Below are positions 7,336 through 14,057 of a stretch of DNA of 64,000 nt, one piece after another; within the stretch, counting starts at the first letter, position 1; the number at the start of each line of letters is the position of its first letter. The translations under genes and the position numbers were made by a program. The DNA is from Dyadobacter chenwenxiniae (GTDB lineage: Bacteria; Bacteroidota; Bacteroidia; Cytophagales; Spirosomataceae), in the NCBI RefSeq assembly GCF_022869785.1, contig NZ_CP094997.1:2852001-2916000 (forward strand). The letters are read 5' to 3'. Under the pieces are notes generated by a model. That model worked only from the letters and a program-made list of their open reading frames with translations. It was not told where the DNA came from and ran no database searches.

Positions 7336-10242
7336 ATGCAATCCTTTCTTAATCTTGTTGCAAAACACATTCTCAGCAACCATGCCGCATTGGAAAGGGT
7401 AAGCATTATAGTGCCTACACGTAGGGCAGCTTTTTTTCTGATGCAGGAGTTGGCGAAGGAAACAACGGAGCCTCTCATGAGCCCGAACGTGATGGCTGTT
7501 GACGATTTCGTAGAAAGCATGTCTACATTGGAAATTGAAGATCCGGTGCATTTGTTGTTTGATCTTTACGAAACATTCAAAGAGATAGATCCCGACGTGC
7601 AGTTTGACCGCTTTATGGGCTGGGCTTCGGTGCTGCTCAATGACCTCGACCGCATTGACCAATATCTCGTAAAAACTTCCTATCTGTTTGAATATCTGAC
7701 GGAAGCACACGCTATCACGCGCTGGCAGGAAAGCCTGCCTGCTGGCAAGACGCTGCAAACGGAAGGCGGGGCAAAGCAATATTTTTCGCTTTTTGAGAAT
7801 ATCAATAAGGTTTACATTTCATTTCGTAACCGTTTACTGGCCAAGGGCAAAGCTTACCGCGGCATGGCTTACCGGGAAGTTGCGGAAGATGTGGAGGGTT
7901 TTTTAATTGGAAAAAGTGATTTTGAAAAACTCTATTTCGCAGGCTTCAATGCCTTTACCGAGTCTGAAAAGGTTATTGTGAGCGCATTGATCAAGGCAAA
8001 AAAAGCGGAAGTGCTCTGGGATACCGACCGTTATTATATGTCGGAAAATGTGGGTGTGGAAGCGGGAAAAAGTCTCAGGGACTACCAAAAAAGCAAAGCA
8101 TTCGGTGCATGGAGCTGGACCACGGACCATTTGATGTCTTCGGAAAAGCATATCACCATTTACGGAGTGCCCAACGCAACGTTGCAAACGAAAGTGGCTG
8201 GTCAGCTTTATAAGCATATGAGGGAACTGGACGCGCAGGGAGACGCCATTCCTACGGCCATTGTGCTTGCAGATGAAAATTTGCTATCGCCTATGTTGTA
8301 TTCCCTGGACGAAAGCGTCAGCGACCTGAATGTGACCATGGGGCTTTCCATGCGCAATTCGCTGCTTTATACATTGATAGACAGCATCTTCGAGCTGCAA
8401 CAAAATGTGGTCGAATTTAAAAACAAAAAAGGTCAGCTGATCCGTATTCCTAAATTCGGACATAAATCCATTAATAAGGTTCTTAATCACCCCTTTATCC
8501 GACATTATGAGCACGTTGCGCTGCGCCCGCTGAATGACGGGCAGACGATCATTCAGCAAACGCTTTGGGCTATAACGAGCGGGAATCAGGTATTTTTAAG
8601 CCCCGAAGACCTGATGGCTTTGAGCGATAATCATCCGTTGTTCAAAATCCTGTTCACGCATTGGCAAAAAAACAATTCGCGACAGGTTATTCAGACTTTT
8701 TACCAGTTGATAGAACTGCTCAGGGAGGTTTACAAGGACTACAAAAACGCGCTGGAAACGGAATATCTCTATCTTTTTTACACATTACTAAAACAATTTG
8801 AGCAGACGATTGAGGAAAAAGCGGAGATGATCACCATGCGGACATTGCGTTCGTTTATGTTTGAATTAATCCGTCAAACCAAGATCCCGTTCAGTGGCGA
8901 GCCTGTAAGCAATCTCCAAATTATGGGAATGCTCGAAACCCGGGCGCTTGATTTTGAGCGAATTATTATTCTTTCGGTGAATGAAGGAATGATCCCGCAG
9001 GCCAAAAGACAAAATTCCCTTATTCCCTACGACGCTGCCCAGGCGGTTGGACTTCCCACACACCAGCATCAGGAAGCCGTCATGTCATATCATTTTTACA
9101 GGCTACTGCAACGCGCGAAAGAGGTGCATATGCTTTACACGAGCACAAACGATGCACCCGGTGGCGGCGAAAAAAGTCGGTTTATCAGACAAGTGGAATA
9201 TGAATTGGCACAATATAACCCACTCATCAAAATCCGGAACAGAACAGTTATCCTGGAAAACCGCAAACAGGAGGAGCTGGAAGAAGTGGTGCACAAAGAT
9301 GAGGCAATGCTAACCGTTATCAGAGCATATCTGGCTGGTAAGGGCATTTTCCCGACACATTTAAATGAGTTCATCCGTTGCTCAATGCAGTTTTATTTGA
9401 AACACATTGTGGGCGTGAAAGAAAAAGAGGAAGTCGAGGAAGAGCTGGGGATGGACAAGATCGGAACCTGGCTGCACGCCGTGCTGGAAAGGTTGGATAA
9501 TGCGTTTTTCCTTCAAAAAACAGACCCCTCCGAGGATCAGATCAAGGCCGTTTTGCGGGAAGAATTTGATGATAAATTTAAAGGTTATGTGACGGATATG
9601 GGCCTGAACCGCATATATTACCAGGTAGGCGAAAACCAGATCCTTGTTTTTCTGAAACACCAGATGTCGCAGCAGCCCAGAAGAAAAATTCTTGCAGCCG
9701 AGCAGCCTTTAAGCACCAAAATCCAGCTTATCCTGCAAGGCGCCTACACGCCTGTGCGCATAGGCGGAAAAATTGACCGTATCGAACAAAGCGAAGACGG
9801 AACGTTATACGTGATGGATTACAAAACCGGAAGTGTAGAACTGACCGGCAAGCAAAAACTGGCGGACCCTGTAAGGCGAGAAGAAGTGATTCGCACCGAT
9901 CCGGACCGTAAAATGGGTTACGTGAGGCAGCTTTGGATGTACGAATATCTGATGTATCGCAAGATGCTGGACGAGCAGGGTTTGAAAATAGCAGGCAAAA
10001 ATTACGCTTTTGGCGACTATGCCGTCAAATCCGGGTTTTACTCTTTCCGTGATCCCAAAAATCTCATTTCAAACCCGCTGGACCTGACCGAAGAGCTGGC
10101 TCCCGGTCAATTTATCGAGAAGTCGGAAGTGATTCTTACCGACATTTTGAATGTGCTGCTGGACCCCGATGTGCCCTTCCGAAAAACGCCGGATCTGAGC
10201 ACTTGCCAGTATTGCGATTTCGTTGGAATTTGCGGCAGATAG
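7336..10242 (+). CDS. AddB-like PD-(D/E)XK nuclease family protein with Fe-S cluster
   Basis: A 968-residue protein resembling the AddB/RexB subunit of RecBCD-type DNA repair nucleases. The N-terminal half is an inactivated helicase-like region (PTRRAAFFLMQELA near residue 30, no clear Walker A). The C-terminal nuclease domain holds the PD-(D/E)XK core: GGKIDRIE around 812-820 and VMDYKTG around 830. Four cysteines able to bind a 4Fe-4S cluster bracket the nuclease: C682 in FIRCSMQFYL and C957, C960 and C966 in the last 12 residues. This is the iron-staple layout of AddB. The expected AddA (UvrD-like) partner is not in the window. Role in double-strand break repair is inferred from the family. 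Confidence 0.87.
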   Translation: MQSFLNLVAKHILSNHAALERVSIIVPTRRAAFFLMQELAKETTEPLMSPNVMAVDDFVESMSTLEIEDPVHLLFDLYETFKEIDPDVQFDRFMGWASVLLNDLDRIDQYLVKTSYLFEYLTEAHAITRWQESLPAGKTLQTEGGAKQYFSLFENINKVYISFRNRLLAKGKAYRGMAYREVAEDVEGFLIGKSDFEKLYFAGFNAFTESEKVIVSALIKAKKAEVLWDTDRYYMSENVGVEAGKSLRDYQKSKAFGAWSWTTDHLMSSEKHITIYGVPNATLQTKVAGQLYKHMRELDAQGDAIPTAIVLADENLLSPMLYSLDESVSDLNVTMGLSMRNSLLYTLIDSIFELQQNVVEFKNKKGQLIRIPKFGHKSINKVLNHPFIRHYEHVALRPLNDGQTIIQQTLWAITSGNQVFLSPEDLMALSDNHPLFKILFTHWQKNNSRQVIQTFYQLIELLREVYKDYKNALETEYLYLFYTLLKQFEQTIEEKAEMITMRTLRSFMFELIRQTKIPFSGEPVSNLQIMGMLETRALDFERIIILSVNEGMIPQAKRQNSLIPYDAAQAVGLPTHQHQEAVMSYHFYRLLQRAKEVHMLYTSTNDAPGGGEKSRFIRQVEYELAQYNPLIKIRNRTVILENRKQEELEEVVHKDEAMLTVIRAYLAGKGIFPTHLNEFIRCSMQFYLKHIVGVKEKEEVEEELGMDKIGTWLHAVLERLDNAFFLQKTDPSEDQIKAVLREEFDDKFKGYVTDMGLNRIYYQVGENQILVFLKHQMSQQPRRKILAAEQPLSTKIQLILQGAYTPVRIGGKIDRIEQSEDGTLYVMDYKTGSVELTGKQKLADPVRREEVIRTDPDRKMGYVRQLWMYEYLMYRKMLDEQGLKIAGKNYAFGDYAVKSGFYSFRDPKNLISNPLDLTEELAPGQFIEKSEVILTDILNVLLDPDVPFRKTPDLSTCQYCDFVGICGR

Positions 10243-10330
10243 CAAGTTTTTATTAACAAAAAATAACATTTGCGGCTTGCAACCAAAGGCGGGAAAAGAC
10301 GATCTTAGTTAAAATAAAAAATGATTAAAT

Positions 10331-10471
10331 ATGGTCGTTCTTGCTAAATTTACCCTCTTTATGTTGTGGCTAGTGGCCTTTGCATTGACCTGCCTCGTGA
10401 TGGGTACGGTATTTCCTTTGATCGTAATATATGAAAAGCTGAGGACGGTGATAGACGGGACTTCGGTTTGA
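10331..10471 (+). CDS. Small single-span membrane protein (46 aa)
   Basis: A short open frame of 46 codons with a strong hydrophobic helix covering residues 7-34, followed by a charged tail (YEKLRTVIDGTSV). It lies between the nuclease gene and a strong terminator whose stem begins 27 bases after the stop codon, which supports transcription to this point. Function is unknown and I do not recognise a family. No catalytic or binding motif is visible. It could be a small membrane-complex subunit or a regulator peptide. The main doubt is its length. Confidence 0.5.
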   Translation: MVVLAKFTLFMLWLVAFALTCLVMGTVFPLIVIYEKLRTVIDGTSV

Positions 10472-10497
10472 TAAAATCAAAGAGACGTGGCGTTTGA

Positions 10498-10548
10498 AAA
10501 CGAAAAAAGCGATTGGGTGCACAGTGCACCCAATCGCTTTTTTCGTTT
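10498..10548. terminator. Bidirectional rho-independent terminator, perfect 24-bp stem
   Basis: Two perfectly complementary 24-base arms (10498-10521 and 10525-10548) enclose the 3-base loop CAG. The lower stem is an A-run/T-run, so it can act from both strands. It separates the plus-strand nuclease/small-ORF transcript from the minus-strand lipoprotein gene ending at 10561. Confidence 0.9.
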
Positions 10549-10560
10549 ACGCAGATTTTA

Positions 10561-11037
10561 TTATTTCTTCTTGAATTCAAGATATCCTTCGTATGAGGTT
10601 TTTCCATTGGCTGGATCAGCCAGCTTTATATTTGTATTCAACTGAGCCACCCCGGACGCGCCAGCTACTTTTGTCGCAACGCCGGTTACCAAATGTCTTA
10701 ATGGCTTTCCGTTGTCTTGCTTCACATCCACAGTTTCATTGATCGTGAATGAATCTTTGGTCGTTTTAACGTCTATCAGGTTATATTCCTGAATCACGTC
10801 CACCTCCGTTCCGGCGATCTCCACGTGGATGTTTCTTGTGTAAACGATCGCCAGTTGATTTTTTCCGGTCGCCGTGATAACCCAGTCATTTTGAACCGAA
10901 GTTGGTCCGTCCACAACCAGCGTTCCATAGCTTCCCACGTATTCCGGTGCGTAGTCCACTTCCGGTTCCACAGCGTCATCTTTATCTTTGCAAGAACCCA
11001 TTAAAACAACCAGGCAGCAAAAAATCAGCTTTTTCAT
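10561..11037 (-). CDS. Hypothetical lipoprotein
   Basis: A 158-residue secreted lipoprotein of unknown function. Its N-terminus MKKLIFCCLVVLMGSC is a lipoprotein signal with the acylated cysteine at residue 16. A charged linker (KDKDDAVEPEVD) follows, which favours outer-membrane or surface placement in Bacteroidota. The mature part is predicted mostly beta (VIQEYNLIDVKTTKDSFTI and similar alternating strands), perhaps a small lipocalin-like or beta-sandwich fold. It is a single gene whose 3' end abuts the strong terminator at 10498-10548. No family recognised. Confidence 0.75.
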   Translation of the reverse strand: MKKLIFCCLVVLMGSCKDKDDAVEPEVDYAPEYVGSYGTLVVDGPTSVQNDWVITATGKNQLAIVYTRNIHVEIAGTEVDVIQEYNLIDVKTTKDSFTINETVDVKQDNGKPLRHLVTGVATKVAGASGVAQLNTNIKLADPANGKTSYEGYLEFKKK

Positions 11038-11178
11038 ACTTTCACATTAAGAGTAAATAACATCTAATTAAATAAACCGGAGTGCGGCAATTTCTACTAA
11101 TAACGGCAATGAATTGTTAACCGCATATCCAACCGCAACTAAATTGTATTTTATTACAAAAATCGCGCCCAGGTGCTT

Positions 11179-12132
11179 CTAAAATGGTAATTTCCCAAGA
11201 TCTACATTTCCACCTGTAAGGATAATGCCTACTTTCTGACCTTTAAAACGATCCTTGTTTTTAATAAAAGCGGCAAGGGAAACCGCACCCGACGGTTCCA
11301 CCACGAGCTTCATCCGCTCCCACAAATAACGCATCGCCTGAATGATCTCTTCATCCGAAACGGTCAAAATGTCCGTAACATGTTGTTTAATGATCGGGAA
11401 TGTCTTGTCTCCCAGGTAAGTCAGCAAACCGTCCGCAATGGTTTTTACATAAGGTGCTTTCTCAATCTTATCACTTCTGAATGAGAGCACCGCATCGGCC
11501 GCACCTTCCGGCTCGCCTGCGTAAACTTTCGTCCCGGGAGAGAAGTAATGGGAAGATAAGGCGGTTCCGCTCAGCAGTCCGCCGCCACCAACCGGTGCAA
11601 AAATGATATCCAATGGCTCCTTACAGTCTTCAATCAGCTCTTTGGCTGCCGTCGCTTGCCCCGCAATGACTGCATAATTGTTGAATGGGTGGATAAATGT
11701 CGCGCCGGTCTCTTTGATGATCTGCTGAACCGTATGCTCCCTTTCCTCTGGTGTGTTTTTACAAAAAGTAATCTGTCCGCCATATCCTTCCACTGCTTTA
11801 ATTTTGACTAAAGGCGAATTATCCGGCATGACGATGTAAGCCTTCGCTCCTACCTTGGCCGCAGCAAACGCAATGGCCTGCGCGTGATTTCCGCTGGAAT
11901 GCGTGGTAACGCCATTTTTCAATTGCTCTTTTGAAAGGGAAAGAATGGCATTAAGCCCGCCCCTGGCTTTGAATGCGCCGATCTTTTGCAGGTTTTCACA
12001 TTTGAAAAATATTTCTGCTTCACAAAGATCATTCAAAAAACCGGAAGTCAGAACCGGCGTACGGTGAATGTACGACTTAACAAGCTTATGTGCAGCCTCA
12101 ATGATTTCCCGGTTGGGTACAGTGTCAGACAT
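11179..12132 (-). CDS. Threonine/serine dehydratase or serine racemase, PLP fold type II
   Basis: A cytoplasmic PLP enzyme of the tryptophan-synthase-beta fold, 317 residues from the chosen start. The Schiff-base lysine sits in KIGAFKARGG (about residue 60), with SSGNHAQA binding the substrate carboxylate. The phosphate-binding Gly loop is GGGGLLSG and the C-terminus holds ILTGGNVDLG. There is no C-terminal ACT regulatory domain, so this is the short catabolic threonine dehydratase / serine racemase type, not biosynthetic IlvA. The start at 12132 (MSDTVPN) is preferred because the longer frame to 12201 runs through the terminator at 12163-12188. The reaction (Thr to 2-oxobutanoate, or Ser racemisation) cannot be settled from sequence. 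Confidence 0.88.
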   Translation of the reverse strand: MSDTVPNREIIEAAHKLVKSYIHRTPVLTSGFLNDLCEAEIFFKCENLQKIGAFKARGGLNAILSLSKEQLKNGVTTHSSGNHAQAIAFAAAKVGAKAYIVMPDNSPLVKIKAVEGYGGQITFCKNTPEEREHTVQQIIKETGATFIHPFNNYAVIAGQATAAKELIEDCKEPLDIIFAPVGGGGLLSGTALSSHYFSPGTKVYAGEPEGAADAVLSFRSDKIEKAPYVKTIADGLLTYLGDKTFPIIKQHVTDILTVSDEEIIQAMRYLWERMKLVVEPSGAVSLAAFIKNKDRFKGQKVGIILTGGNVDLGKLPF

Positions 12133-12162
12133 TGGAATTTGTGTTTCAATTTTTTCAAAAAA

Positions 12163-12188
12163 AGAGCCCGTCGTACCGGACGGGCTCT
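12163..12188 (-). terminator. Rho-independent terminator of the OmpA-like gene
   Basis: Ten-base GC-rich arms (12163-12172 and 12179-12188) with a 6-base loop, followed on the minus strand by a T-rich run. It lies 22 bases after the stop of the OmpA-like gene and upstream of the dehydratase start. Confidence 0.88.
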
Positions 12189-12209
12189 GGAAATAATGCA
12201 ATTCAACTA

Positions 12210-13099
12210 TTACTTGCCAGCGTTGGGCGTATAAAGGTTAAAGAATTGATCCAATTTCGGCGTAATAATAATTTCAGTACGACGGTTCAAGCTGCGGTTA
12301 GGCGCTGAATCATTTGCCACTTTGGGTAAATATTCGCCACGGCCACCAGCAATCATGCGAACTGGCTCAACACCATATTTCTTTTGAAGTGTACGGGCAA
12401 CTGACGTAGCACGCAATACGCTAAGATCCCAGTTGTCAGACACTTTGTCTGTAGCGATGGGCACATTATCCGTGTGGCCCTCGATCAGGATTTCGATTTC
12501 TTTGTAGTCATTCAGGATTTTAGCCACTTTGCTCAACACCGTCTCAGCCTGTGTATTGATTACTGAGCTTCCGGATTTAAACAACATTTTGTCGGAAAAG
12601 TGAAACGTAAACAACGCCTTTCTTCACTTCAATCTGAACGTCTTCATCGCTCACATCAGCCAATGAACGTTTCAGGTTCAATACTAAAGCCATGTTCAGA
12701 GAATCTTTTTTCTGGATGCTTGAATTCAAATCGCGGATCTGCATGCCCTGTGCATCCATCATAGCAAGCGATTTTTTAATGCTTTCAGAGCCTTCTTTGC
12801 TGATAACCGAAAGATCGGACATGCGGTCAAGCAGGTTGTTGTTGTTCTTTTTCAAGAATTCAACTTGTTCTTCCAGCTCTTTCAATTTTGCATTTTTGCT
12901 GGTTAGCTCGTCGTTTTTCGCTTTCAAATCATTATTAAGTCCGGCAGTTCTGCTATCGCAATCGTTCAGGTCAGCGCGTGCCTTGTCGAGTTGGATCTGG
13001 ATTTCATTGGCTTGTTTTTGTGCAGAAAGCATCTTCTTCTTACTCGCACACGAGCCAAGAATAAAGAGCATGGCAACGGCCAAAAGCGTTTTGTTTCAT
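12210..13099 (-). pseudogene. OmpA-family peptidoglycan-binding lipoprotein, disrupted by two apparent +1 frameshifts
   Basis: The three frames joined together make one complete OmpA-type protein of about 295 residues: lipoprotein signal (LLAVAMLFILGSC), a long coiled coil, and an OmpA C-terminal domain that binds peptidoglycan (IEGHTDNVP, NRRTEIII). Two one-base insertions break it. Near 13090-13095, ATGAAAC instead of ATGAA[A/C] puts the natural ATG (13099) out of frame, with an in-frame TGA just upstream of the lipobox frame. Near 12605, a run of four T after CAC/TCAC shifts SLSDKMLF into SLFRQNVV and a stop. Removing one base at each place restores a textbook lipoprotein. Either the gene is dead, or the assembly has homopolymer errors; the intact terminator and clean codon use favour error or very recent loss. 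Function when intact: anchoring the outer membrane to the wall. Confidence 0.75.
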
Positions 13100-13210
13100 A
13101 ATAAAGGGTGGTTAATTAAAGCTATTGAGTTATGTATAAAAAATTGGTACGTGAGCGAATTCTAAAAATATCGAGCCAATGCGTCGCAGGACATAGTAGC
13201 TTTCAAGTCG

Positions 13211-13218
13211 CAAAGGTA
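13211..13218 (-). promoter_or_regulatory. Candidate -7 box of the OmpA-like gene
   Basis: TACCTTTG on the minus strand, a perfect match to TAnnTTTG, about 110 bases before the natural ATG at 13099. It sits directly after the terminator of the upstream GLPGLI gene. Confidence 0.5.
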
Positions 13219-13221
13219 CAA

Positions 13222-13258
13222 AAAAAGGGAAGATTGTTCCTGACAATCTTCCCTTTTT
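13222..13258 (-). terminator. Rho-independent terminator after the GLPGLI gene
   Basis: Perfect 16-base arms (13222-13237 and 13243-13258) with a 5-base loop; the minus-strand copy ends in a T-run. It lies 28 bases after the GLPGLI stop codon. Confidence 0.88.
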
Positions 13259-13286
13259 AAGGTTTTCAGATAATTCTAATTAAAAA

Positions 13287-14039
13287 CTAATAAGGTATGG
13301 ACCAGAACGGGTTACGGTGGGCTTTGATGCTGTCGCGGATGTGGGTGCTCATCAATTCGTTGTATTTCTGCGTATTGATTTTCTTCCCTTTCATCTTTTT
13401 GGGCATGGCCAGCTCTTCGGCTGTAACCGGCCTGAATTTCACTTCTTTGGCCGTTGTAACAATGTCCCCGTCATTCACGTCCAGTTCAAGGATCATCCCG
13501 GGCAAACCGCCGTATAACTGCGGACCTCCCGAAACCGGAATGTTGTCGGCAAACCAGGCGGTTATTTTTTGGCCTTTCACAGTGTCCTCCGTAACTGCCA
13601 TCATACACATGTAGCCTGCCACCTCCTTAATCTTGTTCATCACCTTCCAGTTGGGCGTTTGCAAGGAGTCCTCAATAATGTAGGTTTTCCCAAGCATGGC
13701 TATCAGATCCGTCATTTTGCCATTTTCATAGTCGCGATAACTTTTAAACTCTTCCTTAGTCCAGGAATAACCGCCCTCCGATAATGTCTCCACTTTGGGA
13801 TAGCCGTAATAACTTTGCTTATCATTGAAAATCAGCGTCATTTCCTGCTTTGATTCGTCATCATTGCCCCAGGTGAGCTTCATCCTGTCCTTCTCTTCCT
13901 GACTCAAATAGCTTAGACGCGAATACACCCGCGTCCAGTGGAAAACCCTCTCGTAAGTAATTTCGCCCTCCGATTTTTGCGCATCAGCATAAAAGACGGC
14001 GGTAACAAGCAACAACATTGTTATAATTACGGCTCTCAT
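13287..14039 (-). CDS. GLPGLI family protein
   Basis: A 250-residue exported protein of the Bacteroidota GLPGLI family. It has a Sec signal peptide (MRAVIITMLLLVTAVFYADAQ) and the family signature YGGLPGMILEL at about residues 178-188, preceded by ITAWFADNIPVSGGP. The function of the family is not established. Members are often encoded beside TonB-type receptors, and that holds here: the gene starts 18 bases after the end of the upstream 953-residue beta-barrel gene, so the two very likely form an operon ending at the terminator at 13222-13258. The C-terminus FWSIPY is aromatic and may be a short anchor. Confidence 0.9.
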   Translation of the reverse strand: MRAVIITMLLLVTAVFYADAQKSEGEITYERVFHWTRVYSRLSYLSQEEKDRMKLTWGNDDESKQEMTLIFNDKQSYYGYPKVETLSEGGYSWTKEEFKSYRDYENGKMTDLIAMLGKTYIIEDSLQTPNWKVMNKIKEVAGYMCMMAVTEDTVKGQKITAWFADNIPVSGGPQLYGGLPGMILELDVNDGDIVTTAKEVKFRPVTAEELAMPKKMKGKKINTQKYNELMSTHIRDSIKAHRNPFWSIPY

Positions 14040-14057
14040 AGGTTCTGTTTCAATGTT

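Noticed and set aside
7285..7779. 164-codon open frame on the minus strand
   Set aside because: Antisense to the start of the AddB-like nuclease; no recognisable features.
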